Under the pieces are notes generated by a model. That model was given only the letters and a program-made list of their open reading frames with translations. It was not told the origin of the DNA and did not search any database. A program made the translations under genes and the position numbers. 64,000 nt of DNA. Source: Pseudomonas parafulva NBRC 16636 = DSM 17004 (GTDB lineage: Bacteria; Pseudomonadota; Gammaproteobacteria; Pseudomonadales; Pseudomonadaceae). The stretch is taken from the NCBI RefSeq assembly GCF_000730645.1, contig NZ_BBIU01000019.1, positions 59,110 through 123,109 of the forward strand. The letters run 5' to 3'. Positions within the stretch are counted from its first letter, which is position 1. Each line of letters opens with the position of its first letter. Shown piece by piece: positions 34,347 through 42,939 of this stretch.

Positions 34347-35684
34347 ATGATTCGAATGCCTCTGGCCTCTGCCAGTCTGCTGGCCATTGCCATCGCTCTC
34401 GCCGGTTGCGGTGAAGGCAAGGACAACAAGGCCGCCGCGCCGCAAGCCCAGGCACCCGCGGCCGCCACCCCTTCTGCCAGCGCGCCAGGGGCTGTCGACG
34501 AAGCCGCCGGCAAGGCCGTGGTCAAGCACTACGCCGAACTGGTGTACGCCGTGTACAGCGACTCGCTGAGCACCGCAAAAACCTTGCAGGGCGCCGTGGA
34601 CGCATTCCTGGCCAACCCGAACGATGACACCCTCAAGGCCGCCAAGGATGCCTGGGTTGCATCGCGCGTCCCTTACCTGCAAAGCGAAGCCTTCCGCTTC
34701 GGCAACACCATCATCGACGACTGGGAAGGCCAGGTGAACGCCTGGCCCCTGGACGAAGGCCTGATCGACTACGTCGACAAGAGCTACGAGCATGCCCTGG
34801 GTAACCCGGCTGCCAGTGCCAACATCATCGCCAACACTGAAATCCAGGTGGGCGAAGAGAAGATCGACGTCAAGGACATCACCCCCGAGAAGCTGGCCAG
34901 CCTCAACGAGCTGGGCGGGTCCGAAGCCAACGTTGCCACCGGTTACCACGCCATCGAATTCCTGCTCTGGGGCCAGGACCTGAACGGGACCGGCCCGGGC
35001 GCCGGCAACCGTCCGGCTTCCGACTACCTGGAAGGCCAGGGCGCTACCGGCGGCCACAACGAGCGCCGCCGTGCCTACCTCAAGGCAGTCACCGACCTGC
35101 TGGTCACCGACCTTGAAGAAATGGTCGGCAACTGGGCACCGAACGTGGCCGACAACTACCGCGCCAAGCTTGAGGCAGAGCCCGCCAACGACGGCCTGCG
35201 CAAGATGCTGTTCGGCATGGGCAGCCTGTCGCTGGGTGAACTGGCAGGCGAACGCATGAAGGTTTCGCTGGAAGCCAACTCGCCGGAAGACGAGCATGAT
35301 TGCTTCAGCGACAACACCCACTACTCGCACTTCTACGACGCCAAGGGCATCCGTAACGTCTACCTGGGCGAGTACACCCGCCCGGACGGCACCAAGGTCA
35401 CCGGCCCGAGCCTGTCGTCGCTGGTCGCCAAGGTCGACCCGGCAACCGACGCCACCCTCAAGGCCGACCTGGAAGCCACCGAAGCCAAGATCCAGGTCAT
35501 TGTCGACCATGCCCTCAAGGGCGAGCACTATGACCAGCTGATCGCTGCCGACAACACCGCCGGCAACCAGATCGTGCGTGACGCCATCGCTGCCCTGGTC
35601 AAGCAGACCGGCGCCATCGAGCAGGCCGCAGGCAAGCTGGGCATCGCCAACCTGAACCCGGACACCGCTGACCACGAATTCTGA
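34347..35684 (+). CDS. icmP: Imelysin-family lipoprotein
   Basis: This 445-aa periplasmic lipoprotein has lipobox ALAGCGEG near residue 20, then a low-complexity Ala-Pro linker, then an imelysin domain. The conserved GxHxxE motif occurs as GYHAIEFLLWGQD near residue 197, with GGHNERRRAYL and HYSHFYDAKGIRN further on. Relatives include IcmP and EfeO of iron-uptake systems, so it probably binds iron at the outer or inner membrane. A Fur-box-like site lies upstream. It is separated from the second imelysin by a terminator and two unrelated genes, an interruption of the usual order. Confidence 0.88.
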   Translation: MIRMPLASASLLAIAIALAGCGEGKDNKAAAPQAQAPAAATPSASAPGAVDEAAGKAVVKHYAELVYAVYSDSLSTAKTLQGAVDAFLANPNDDTLKAAKDAWVASRVPYLQSEAFRFGNTIIDDWEGQVNAWPLDEGLIDYVDKSYEHALGNPAASANIIANTEIQVGEEKIDVKDITPEKLASLNELGGSEANVATGYHAIEFLLWGQDLNGTGPGAGNRPASDYLEGQGATGGHNERRRAYLKAVTDLLVTDLEEMVGNWAPNVADNYRAKLEAEPANDGLRKMLFGMGSLSLGELAGERMKVSLEANSPEDEHDCFSDNTHYSHFYDAKGIRNVYLGEYTRPDGTKVTGPSLSSLVAKVDPATDATLKADLEATEAKIQVIVDHALKGEHYDQLIAADNTAGNQIVRDAIAALVKQTGAIEQAAGKLGIANLNPDTADHEF

Positions 35685-35707
35685 TCCGGTAACAGTGCTT
35701 CACGTCT

Positions 35708-35733
35708 ACGCCCGGCCATGTGCCGGGCGTTTT
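35708..35733 (+). terminator. Terminator after the first imelysin gene
   Basis: ACGCCCGGC (35708-35716) pairs with GCCGGGCGT (35722-35730) around a five-base loop, followed by TTTT. It would end or attenuate the imelysin transcript before the two following unrecognised genes. Confidence 0.85.
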
Positions 35734-35822
35734 CGTTGGCGGCGGCAATGCTTCCCGATGCCTGCCACGGTGGCGAGGGCCCATGCTGCACAAGGTCTAC
35801 GAATCGCCTACCAGGAGGCACT

Positions 35823-36305
35823 GTGCTGCAGATTCTCGATGTCTGGGGGGAAGGCCGCATCGTTCAGCGCGTTCAAGGCAAAGACCTGATAACCGGGTTC
35901 CATAACGCCTACAACCTTAACAAGGCAGGCCAGCGCATCTCCAACGGCCTGTTTGCCGGCAAGCCCATCCCCAACCTCATCCTGGTCTACGAATACGACG
36001 CCCCCAGGTTTCCCATCGACGACCATAGCGTGCCCCACGTGACCCTGATGGGCGCCCCGATTACACACGCTGTAGCAGAGGAGATGTGCCGCGTAGTCGC
36101 AAGGCCCGGCAAGATCTACCTCTACGACCCCAATGAAACCGACCGGCGAATGTTCGAAGCCGTGGCCTTCACCCTCGGCCTGCAACCCATGGGGCGCTAT
36201 GCACCCGCCGACCTGGTCCCACCTTTCAACGAAATCACCCTGCTTGCCGCCTACGTCTACCGCGCCCCCGAGCCGCCCCTGCCCCGCCCCAACCCACAAC
36301 CGTAG
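35823..36305 (+). CDS. Unrecognised 160-aa protein
   Basis: The start is a GTG preceded by a perfect AGGAGG at 35813-35818, a much stronger site than any upstream in-frame alternative. The 160-aa product has no signal peptide or clear membrane helix; it starts LQILDVWGEGRIVQRVQG and contains NAYNLNKAGQRISNGLFAG and GKIYLYDPNETDRRMF, and ends in a Pro-rich tail. I recognise no family. It is followed after 13 bases by another unrecognised gene, as a pair inserted into the iron-uptake locus. Possibilities include a secreted or intercellular factor or an enzyme; none is supported. Confidence 0.7.
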   Translation: MLQILDVWGEGRIVQRVQGKDLITGFHNAYNLNKAGQRISNGLFAGKPIPNLILVYEYDAPRFPIDDHSVPHVTLMGAPITHAVAEEMCRVVARPGKIYLYDPNETDRRMFEAVAFTLGLQPMGRYAPADLVPPFNEITLLAAYVYRAPEPPLPRPNPQP

Positions 36306-36318
36306 AGAAAAACGCCTC

Positions 36319-36705
36319 ATGGCCAGCGTCACCTACCTGCGCTCCATCGCCAACAACACCCCCTACACCCTTACCCTGATCGACGGTGAAAACCGCAGCC
36401 AGAGCCTGGCCATCGGCGCCCAGCATGTCTGGAACGGTGCCCTTGCCGTGCCCTGGGTCGGGAACACCGATGAAAACCACAAGGCCTTGCGGTTGATCCT
36501 CGGCCCGGCCGCCGAAACCAGTGTGTGGGTATTCCAGGACTACTGGCAGCCGGCCCACAAGGATGCAATCAAGTGCATCAGCGCAGCCGCCATGGACTAC
36601 TCGAGCAACGACATCATCGAAATCGCCGGCGACAACCGCAACGGCGGCAACAAGAACCTGATCGTCAGCCTGGTGAGCAGGCAGTTCCAGCTGTTCATGG
36701 CCTGA
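36319..36705 (+). CDS. Unrecognised 128-aa beta-rich protein
   Basis: This 128-aa small protein is rich in strand-like, aromatic and Asn-containing stretches (YLRSIANNTPYTLTLIDG, TSVWVFQDYWQPAHKDA, ISAAAMDYSSNDIIEIAG, NLIVSLVSRQFQLFMA). It has no signal peptide. It resembles in outline compact beta-sandwich or lectin-like proteins, but I cannot name a family. It begins 13 bases after the preceding unrecognised gene, so the two are an operon. A Fur-box-like site downstream starts the next iron gene. Confidence 0.7.
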   Translation: MASVTYLRSIANNTPYTLTLIDGENRSQSLAIGAQHVWNGALAVPWVGNTDENHKALRLILGPAAETSVWVFQDYWQPAHKDAIKCISAAAMDYSSNDIIEIAGDNRNGGNKNLIVSLVSRQFQLFMA

Positions 36706-36730
36706 CCGGCTGAACAAGGATTTCATCGAG

Positions 36731-36752
36731 CAAACGCAAATTGCTCTTATTC
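36731..36752 (+). promoter_or_regulatory. Second Fur-box-like site
   Basis: CAAACGCAAAT (36731-36741) is identical at 10 of 11 positions to the site before the first imelysin gene, and continues TGCTCTTATTC. It lies 60 bases before the di-haem protein start and would let that part of the locus be iron-controlled on its own. Confidence 0.42.
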
Positions 36753-36811
36753 AATGATCCTGGGCCTGATAAGCTTGCACGCCGGTTTTTCGCTCAAGCC
36801 CAGGATCTTGC

Positions 36812-38239
36812 ATGTCCTTGTCGCTGTTCCGTTGCGCCCCTTTGCTGCTGGCCTTTGCCCTTGCCGCCTGTGACGACGCCCCGCGTTTCACCCAGGCCGA
36901 GCCCGGCGAAGCGCTGTCGGGTGGCAAGACGACCGTACTGCGCAGTGACCGCAATGCCTACTCCATGCCCGCGGCCAACCTGTCCCGTGAGCGGCGCCTG
37001 GACTTTGCCGTGGGCAACAGCTTTTTCCGCAACCCTTGGGTCATCGCGCCGTCCACCACCACCGCACGCGACGGCCTGGGCCCGCTGTTCAACACCAACG
37101 CCTGCCAGAACTGCCATGTTCGCGACGGCCGCGGCCGCCCACCGGAGCCGGACGCCAGCAACGCGGTCGGCATGCTGGTGCGCCTGTCGATCCCCGACCA
37201 GCCCTACCTTGCCAAAGTGATCGAGCGCCTGGGCGTAGTACCAGAGCCGGTCTATGGCACCCAGCTGCAGGATATGGCGATCCCCGGGGTAGCCCCTGAG
37301 GGTAAAGTGCGGGTCACCTATACCACCAGCACCGTGACGTTCAAGGACGGCCATCAGGTTGAGCTGCGCAAGCCGACCTTGCAGATCACCCAGCTCGGCT
37401 ACGGCGTGATGCACCCCGATACGCGGTTCTCCGCCCGGGTAGCCCCGCCCATGATCGGCCTCGGCCTGCTGGAGGCGATTCCCGAGGCCGACCTGCTGGC
37501 CAATGAAGATCCTGATGATCGCAACCGCAACGGCATCCGTGGCCGGGCCAACCGGGTGTGGGACGACGCCCAGGGCAAGACCGTGATCGGCCGCTTTGGC
37601 TGGAAGGCCGGCCAGCCCAACGTCAACCAGCAAAACGTGCATGCTTTCGCCGGTGACATGGGCCTGACCACTACCCTGCTGCCCCACGACGATTGCACGC
37701 CAACCCAGGTCGACTGCCTGGCGGCGCCCAACGGTGATGGCGCCGACGGTGAGAAAGAAGTCAGCGACAACATCCTGCGCCTGGTCACCTTCTATGCCCG
37801 TAACCTGGCCGTCCCGGCACGCCGTGACGTGGGTTCGCCAGCGGTGCTGGCGGGCAAGAACCTGTTCTTCCAGGCGGGTTGCCAGGGGTGTCACACCCCG
37901 CAGTTCACCACCGCCGCCGACGCCGCCGAGCCTGAACTGGCCAACCAGGTGATCCGCCCCTACAGCGACCTGCTGTTGCATGACATGGGCCCGGGCCTGG
38001 CCGACGAGCGAACCGAGTTCGCCGCCAATGGCCAGGACTGGCGCACCCCGCCGTTGTGGGGCGTCGGCCTGAGCGAAACCGTCACCGGCCACAGCCAGTT
38101 CCTGCATGACGGGCGCGCCCGCAACCTGCTCGAGGCGGTGCTATGGCACGGCGGCGAAGCCCAGGCCGCCCGCGATTTCGTACTTGCTTTCGATGCCGAC
38201 CAGCGCGCTGCGCTGCTGGCGTTTCTGAATTCCCTTTAA
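36812..38239 (+). CDS. Di-haem cytochrome-type lipoprotein (DUF1111)
   Basis: This 475-aa exported lipoprotein has a lipobox LAACDD near residue 20 and two c-type haem-binding CXXCH motifs: CQNCH near residue 98 and CQGCH near residue 359. It belongs to the thiol oxidoreductase-like DUF1111/di-haem family that accompanies imelysin proteins in pseudomonad iron loci. It may oxidise or reduce a metal or cofactor in the periplasm, but the reaction is unknown. It begins a three-gene run (di-haem protein, imelysin, DUF1513) with gaps of 19 and 2 bases, clearly an operon. Confidence 0.87.
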   Translation: MSLSLFRCAPLLLAFALAACDDAPRFTQAEPGEALSGGKTTVLRSDRNAYSMPAANLSRERRLDFAVGNSFFRNPWVIAPSTTTARDGLGPLFNTNACQNCHVRDGRGRPPEPDASNAVGMLVRLSIPDQPYLAKVIERLGVVPEPVYGTQLQDMAIPGVAPEGKVRVTYTTSTVTFKDGHQVELRKPTLQITQLGYGVMHPDTRFSARVAPPMIGLGLLEAIPEADLLANEDPDDRNRNGIRGRANRVWDDAQGKTVIGRFGWKAGQPNVNQQNVHAFAGDMGLTTTLLPHDDCTPTQVDCLAAPNGDGADGEKEVSDNILRLVTFYARNLAVPARRDVGSPAVLAGKNLFFQAGCQGCHTPQFTTAADAAEPELANQVIRPYSDLLLHDMGPGLADERTEFAANGQDWRTPPLWGVGLSETVTGHSQFLHDGRARNLLEAVLWHGGEAQAARDFVLAFDADQRAALLAFLNSL

Positions 38240-38258
38240 ACGCGCATAGGAGCCGGGC

Positions 38259-39323
38259 ATGTTCCGACCCAAACTGTTGTTCACCAGCCTCGCCGCAATC
38301 GCTCTGGGTGCCTGCTCCCCGCAGGACCCGCAGGCCGTCACCTCTGCTGCAATCGCCAAGCAGGTGATCCTGCCCACCTACAGCCGCTGGGTCGAAGCCG
38401 ACCGTACCCTGGCTGCCAGTGCCCTGGCCTACTGCGAAGGCAAGGAAACACTGGAAAAGGCCCGGGCCGACTTCCTCGATGCGCAAAAGGCCTGGGCCGA
38501 GCTGCAGCCGCTGCTGGTCGGCCCACTGGCCGAGGGCAACCGTGCGTGGCAGGTACAGTTCTGGCCAGACAAGAAGAACCTGGTCGGCCGCCAAGTCGAG
38601 CAACTGGTCAACGGCGACAAGCCCGTCGACGCAGCCACCCTGGGCAAGGCCAGTGTGGTGGTGCGCGGCCTGTCGGCCTATGAATACATCCTGTTCGACA
38701 GCAAGCCGGATGTGGCCAATGCCGAACAGAAAGCCCGCTACTGCCCGTTGCTGGTTGCCATTGCCGAGCACCAGAAGGCGCTGGCCGAGGAAATCCTCAA
38801 AGGCTGGAACAGCACTGATGGCATGCTCTCGCAGATGACCAAGTTCCCCAACCAGCGCTATGCCGACTCCCACGAGGCCATCGCCGACCTGCTGCGTGCC
38901 CAGGTCACAGCCCTGGACACGCTCAAGAAGAAACTCGGCGCCCCCATGGGCCGGCAGAGCAAGGGCATCGCCCAGCCACTGCAGGCCGAGGCCTGGCGCA
39001 GCCACAACTCCATGAACAGCCTGCAAGCCAGCCTCAAGGCCGCCCAGGCTGTGTGGGTGGGGGTCGACAACCAAGGGTTGCGCGGGCTGCTGCCAAGCGA
39101 CCAGAAAGCCCTGGCAGGCAAAATCGACGATGCCTACGCCACCTCGCTCAAGCTGCTGGCCGACAACCAGAAGACCCTGGGCGAGCTGCTGGCCGATGAC
39201 GCAGGCCAGCAGGCCCTCAACCAGATCTACGACAGCCTGAACGTCGTCCACCGGCTGCACGAAGGCGAGCTGGCCAAGGCGTTGAACATTCAGCTGGGCT
39301 TCAATGCCAACGACGGTGACTGA
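38259..39323 (+). CDS. Second imelysin-family lipoprotein
   Basis: This 354-aa lipoprotein has lipobox ALGACSP near residue 19 and an imelysin-type helical domain. Instead of the canonical GxHxxE block it has LSAYEYILFDS, so the motif is divergent and metal binding may differ. Other features are the helical stretches LLADNQKTLGELL and YDSLNVVHRLHEGELAK. It follows the di-haem gene by 19 bases and precedes the DUF1513 gene by two. It probably binds the same metal or partner protein as the first imelysin. Confidence 0.85.
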   Translation: MFRPKLLFTSLAAIALGACSPQDPQAVTSAAIAKQVILPTYSRWVEADRTLAASALAYCEGKETLEKARADFLDAQKAWAELQPLLVGPLAEGNRAWQVQFWPDKKNLVGRQVEQLVNGDKPVDAATLGKASVVVRGLSAYEYILFDSKPDVANAEQKARYCPLLVAIAEHQKALAEEILKGWNSTDGMLSQMTKFPNQRYADSHEAIADLLRAQVTALDTLKKKLGAPMGRQSKGIAQPLQAEAWRSHNSMNSLQASLKAAQAVWVGVDNQGLRGLLPSDQKALAGKIDDAYATSLKLLADNQKTLGELLADDAGQQALNQIYDSLNVVHRLHEGELAKALNIQLGFNANDGD

Positions 39324-39325
39324 TC

Positions 39326-40423
39326 ATGCTGCGACGCCAGGCCCTGAAACTCGGTAGCGTTCTGCTCAGCGCCCTGACCTTGGGCGGCTGGAGCCTTTCG
39401 CGCCATAAAGGTAGCGAACCCCTGCTGCTCTCGGCGCGTGATGATGGCGACGGCAAGCACTATGCCGTCGGGTTTCGCCTGGACGGCACCCAGGTATTCA
39501 GCACCCAGGTGGCCCAGCGTTGCCATGCCATTGTTCACCATCCCAAGCAGCCAGTAGCCTTGTTCGTTGCCCGGCGCCCTGGCACCGAAAGCTACCTGAT
39601 CGACCTGCGCGATGGGCGTTTGCTGCAAACCGTGGCCTCTCAGCCCAACCGCCACTTCTATGGCCATGCCGTGGTGCACAAGGAGGGTGAGTGGCTGTAC
39701 GCCACCGAGAACGACACCACCGACCCAGGGCGCGGCGTGCTGGGTGTGTACCGCTTCGAAGGCGAGCGCCTGATGCACACGGGTGAACTCAGCACCCATG
39801 GCATTGGCCCCCACGAGGTGGCCTGGCTACCGGACGGCGAGACCCTGGTGGTGGCCAACGGCGGCATTCGGACCGAGGCAGAAAGCCGGGTGGAGATGAA
39901 CCTCGACGCCATGCAGCCGAGCCTGGTACTGATGCAGCGTGACGGTACCTTGCTGAGCAAGGAAACCTTGGCCCAGCAAATGAACAGCGTTCGCCACTTG
40001 GCGGTGGGCAGCGATGGCACCATTGCCGTCTGCCAGCAGTTCATGGGCGACGCTACCGAAACGGCCGAGTTGCTGGCGATCAAGCGCCCAGGCCAGCCAT
40101 TCCAGGCTTTTCCGGTACCAGAGCAGCAACTGCAGGCCATGGCCCAGTACACCGCCAGCGTGGCCATCCACAGCGAACTGCGCCTGGTGGCGCTGACCGC
40201 ACCGCGGGCCAACCGCCTGTTCGTGTGGGACCTAGACAGCGGTGCAGTGCGCCTGGATGCCCCTATGCCGGATTGCGCAGGGGTCGGGGCGGTCGAGGAC
40301 GGTTTCGTGGTGACTTCCGGGCAGGGACGCTGCCGCTTCTACGATTGCCGCAAGCCCGAGCCGCTGGCGCAGCCGATGAACCTGCCGTCGGGGTTCTGGG
40401 ACAACCACCTGCACCTGGTCTAA
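39326..40423 (+). CDS. DUF1513 beta-propeller-like exported protein
   Basis: This 365-aa protein has an N-terminus MLRRQALKLGSVLLSAL that looks like a Tat-type signal peptide (twin-Arg followed by hydrophobic helix). The rest is strand-rich repeats resembling a seven-bladed propeller: PEVxWLPDGETLVVAN-like blocks (HEVAWLPDGETLVVANGG) recur. The family accompanies imelysin and di-haem proteins. Function is unknown; in the operon it likely binds a metal or protein in the periplasm. No Cys-haem motif is present. Confidence 0.84.
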   Translation: MLRRQALKLGSVLLSALTLGGWSLSRHKGSEPLLLSARDDGDGKHYAVGFRLDGTQVFSTQVAQRCHAIVHHPKQPVALFVARRPGTESYLIDLRDGRLLQTVASQPNRHFYGHAVVHKEGEWLYATENDTTDPGRGVLGVYRFEGERLMHTGELSTHGIGPHEVAWLPDGETLVVANGGIRTEAESRVEMNLDAMQPSLVLMQRDGTLLSKETLAQQMNSVRHLAVGSDGTIAVCQQFMGDATETAELLAIKRPGQPFQAFPVPEQQLQAMAQYTASVAIHSELRLVALTAPRANRLFVWDLDSGAVRLDAPMPDCAGVGAVEDGFVVTSGQGRCRFYDCRKPEPLAQPMNLPSGFWDNHLHLV

Positions 40424-40483
40424 ATACGCCCTCACCCCTCATATGCCCCCTCGGCGGGGGCAGGGCAAGTAAAGGGCGCCGGC

Positions 40484-40714
40484 TCATCCAAACGGCCGCA
40501 ACCCCTGGCGCATGCCGAACAGGAACAGCAACAGGTCGTGATCCGGCTGCACCTTCGCCGTCTGCGGCTTGATCAGCCGCGGCAATGCGCATTGCTCGGC
40601 CATCTCGGCCTTGCTGAACACCACAAGCTTTGGCTGCTCCCAGGCAGCCACTGCGATGGTGGTCACCGCCAGGCCCGCTACCAGGAACAAAGCTCGAGCT
40701 ATTTCTAGTTTCAT
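40484..40714 (-). CDS. Small membrane-anchored protein, 76 aa
   Basis: This 76-aa protein has one hydrophobic helix near the N-terminus (ALFLVAGLAVTTIAVAAW) and a short, polar C-terminal part (about 25-76) with SKAEMAEQCALPRLIKPQ. I recognise no family of known function; proteins like it occur in pseudomonads. Its ATG overlaps the stop of the upstream 50-codon gene (ATGA), and that gene overlaps the methyltransferase gene, so three genes are coupled. A chosen alternative start at 40777 is less likely. Confidence 0.68.
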   Translation of the reverse strand: MKLEIARALFLVAGLAVTTIAVAAWEQPKLVVFSKAEMAEQCALPRLIKPQTAKVQPDHDLLLFLFGMRQGLRPFG

Positions 40715-40863
40715 TGCTCTAACCCTTTGACAGCGCTGCCAAACGCCACTTGATAAAAGTAGAGCAACGTCTGCCATTCTGCATCGTTCAGCGACGAGTG
40801 GCGGCGCAACTGGCGCAGGTCGGTGGCCGCTGCCCGTTGGCAGCTACCCCTTGCGCAATACAT
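40711..40863 (-). CDS. Small 50-aa coupled protein
   Basis: The frame runs from ATG at 40861-40863, inside the 3' end of the methyltransferase gene, to a TGA at 40711-40713 that overlaps the next ATG. The product is about 50 residues: MYCARGSCQRAAATDLRQ, then LRRHSSLNDAEWQTLL and a hydrophobic YFYQVAFG near the end. A second ATG at 40879-40881 is an alternative start. The four-base overlap with the following gene is the main evidence that it is translated. No domain is recognisable. Confidence 0.5.
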   Translation of the reverse strand: MYCARGSCQRAAATDLRQLRRHSSLNDAEWQTLLYFYQVAFGSAVKGLEQ

Positions 40864-41524
40864 ACACGCGCCACATCGCATAGAACGGCAGGAAGTCGAG
40901 ACGCTCCTGAATGCGGAACCCGGCAGCCTCGAATTCTGCTTCTACTGTTTCAGCGGGTAACACAAAACGGTTCTGGTAGTTGTCCTGCGCGACTTCAGCG
41001 CTGCGACGACGCTCCAGTTTCTTGCGCCGCCAAGCCTTGAAGTTACCATCAACCCAGAGTGAAACGATCACGCTGTCACGCGTAACACGTTGAAACTCCT
41101 TGAGAATGACCTTTCTGTGAGCTGCCTCGCCAATGTGGTGGAACAGCCGCATGCAAAAAATGCTGTCTACCGAGTTGTCGGGCAGGTCGATCGCGAATGC
41201 TGATGTCTGCAAAGGCCGTACCCGCGCGACCACTTCGGGGGGCTGTGCCGCACACGCGGTGTCGATCATCGCCTGGGAGTTATCCGCGCCAATGATGATT
41301 CGGTTGTTTTTTTCGGCCAGCAGCGGCCAGAAGCGCCCCGCCCCACAAGGTAAGTCCAGCACCAGGCCAGGCTCACCCGCCAGGGCCAGGGCACGGCGCG
41401 CCAGCTGCTCGTCGCGCTTGTGGGACAAGCGGCGGGCAAGGCCGTCCTGGTGCTTCAAGAAGTACGCGTGGGCGTGGGTCTTGTCGTACTTCTGGGAAAA
41501 CTCGAGGTTGATGGGGCTACGCAT
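40844..41524 (-). CDS. Class I SAM-dependent methyltransferase
   Basis: This 226-aa cytoplasmic methyltransferase has the motif I loop VLDLPCGAGRFW near residue 55, motif II IIIGADNSQAMID, and the acidic motif DNSVDSIFCMRLFHHIG. It may act on a small metabolite or lipid; the specific substrate is unknown. Downstream in the same operon are two tiny coupled genes. A similarly placed methyltransferase exists in P. aeruginosa near inaA as I recall. It is transcribed in the same direction as colS, 107 bases upstream. Confidence 0.82.
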   Translation of the reverse strand: MRSPINLEFSQKYDKTHAHAYFLKHQDGLARRLSHKRDEQLARRALALAGEPGLVLDLPCGAGRFWPLLAEKNNRIIIGADNSQAMIDTACAAQPPEVVARVRPLQTSAFAIDLPDNSVDSIFCMRLFHHIGEAAHRKVILKEFQRVTRDSVIVSLWVDGNFKAWRRKKLERRRSAEVAQDNYQNRFVLPAETVEAEFEAAGFRIQERLDFLPFYAMWRVYVLRKG

Positions 41525-41631
41525 CGGGCATCTCCTGATTCCAATGCCGCGAGCTTAGGCAGCCAAGCGTAGGAATCAGGTCATGCCGGTGTGAAAATTA
41601 TGTCGTAGACCAATACCTTTCTTACAGGTTA

Positions 41632-42939
41632 TTACGAAAGTACATCAGGGTCGCCTTTCGCTACCGTGCTGCTGAGGTCAACGTGGAACCGGCAACCATG
41701 GGGCTGGGCCGAGGTCAGGGTCACGTGCCAGCCTTGGTCGTCGCAGATCCGCTGCACCAGCGACAGCCCCAGCCCCAGGCCCTCGCCACGCCGCTCGTCG
41801 CCACGCACGAATGGCTTGAACATTGCCTCGCGCTGCTCTTCCGGTATACCCACGCCGCTGTCTTCAACGGTGAACCCGCTGGCTTCGAGGGTAAGCCGAA
41901 TGTAGCCGCCGTCGGTGTAGTGCGCCGCATTACGCAACAGGTTGCCCATCACCGATTGCAGGAAGGTGGCGTTATACAGCACCGGGCCGGCACTGCTGCG
42001 GCCTTCGTAGTGCAGGGTCAGGCCCTTCTGCTCGATGGTGTCGCGCCATACCCCGATCAGCTCGTCACCCACTTCGCGCAGGGTCGCCCTGGATGCCACC
42101 GCGCCTTCGTCGCGCTGGGCACGGGCCAGCATCAGGAAGGTCTTGACCAGTTCGCGCATTTCTTCGGTGGCCCGTGCCACGCGCTCGACCTGGCTGCGTG
42201 AGCGGGCATCCAGCGCCGGGTTCTCCATCAGCAGTTCGCACGAGGTTGCCAGCACCATCAGGGGGGTACGCAACTCATGGCTGACGTCACTGGTAAACAG
42301 CCGTTCACGGGTCAGCGCATCGCGCAGGCGGCCCAGGGTGTCATCGAATGCCACCGCCAGTTGGCCCACCTCGTCGGCGGCGTAGTCTGGCGCCAGCGGC
42401 GGTGCCAACCCCAGCAACTGGTCCCGGTGGCGTACCTGGCGGGCCAGGCGGATCACGGGCGCCATCACCCGACGGGCCAGCAACCAGCCCAGTATCACCG
42501 CAAGCACGAGGCTGAGCACGAAGCCCACCACCACCACCGCGAACAGCACCCGCTCGCGCTCCTCGAAGTCGCTCTGGTCCTGCAACAGCACGTAGCGGCG
42601 GCCGTCGACGATCTCGACCATGGCGTGATAGGACAACTGGTCGCGAAACACCTCGTGGAAACCACGGTCCAGGTGGCGCAGGTCCTTGGGCAACTCGAAG
42701 TCGTCACGCCCGCCGCTGAAATAGAACAACTGGTCAGGCCTGGGCCGGTGGCTCCAGTCACTGACACTGTCCATGCGCAGCAGGCGCTGCAGGTCGCCCC
42801 CCAGCACCGAGGAAATCAGCCGCTCCTCCACCAGGTGCACGGTGGAGACGATACCGAAGGCGAACGCCCCGGCCACCAGCGCGCTCATCAGCGCGAAGGC
42901 GATGATGATGCGTTGGGCAAGGCTTTGCTTAAACTCCAT
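41632..42939 (-). CDS. colS: Sensor kinase ColS
   Basis: This 435-aa inner membrane histidine kinase of the ColRS system has a membrane helix (about 11-33), a periplasmic domain (about 34-140), a second helix (about 141-165), HAMP, and HisKA/HATPase domains with the catalytic His in SDVSHELRTPLMVL near residue 221 and NLLRNAAHY as the N box. All metal-sensing residues known for ColS are visible: H35, E38, E96, H105 and the ExxE pair E126-E129, which bind Zn and Fe(III). It overlaps colR by 11 bases. The start MEFKQSL is confirmed by these residue numbers. Confidence 0.95.
   Translation of the reverse strand: MEFKQSLAQRIIIAFALMSALVAGAFAFGIVSTVHLVEERLISSVLGGDLQRLLRMDSVSDWSHRPRPDQLFYFSGGRDDFELPKDLRHLDRGFHEVFRDQLSYHAMVEIVDGRRYVLLQDQSDFEERERVLFAVVVVGFVLSLVLAVILGWLLARRVMAPVIRLARQVRHRDQLLGLAPPLAPDYAADEVGQLAVAFDDTLGRLRDALTRERLFTSDVSHELRTPLMVLATSCELLMENPALDARSRSQVERVARATEEMRELVKTFLMLARAQRDEGAVASRATLREVGDELIGVWRDTIEQKGLTLHYEGRSSAGPVLYNATFLQSVMGNLLRNAAHYTDGGYIRLTLEASGFTVEDSGVGIPEEQREAMFKPFVRGDERRGEGLGLGLSLVQRICDDQGWHVTLTSAQPHGCRFHVDLSSTVAKGDPDVLS

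Noticed and set aside
34224..35675. 483-codon minus-strand frame under imelysin
   Set aside because: It mirrors the imelysin gene exactly and is its complement.
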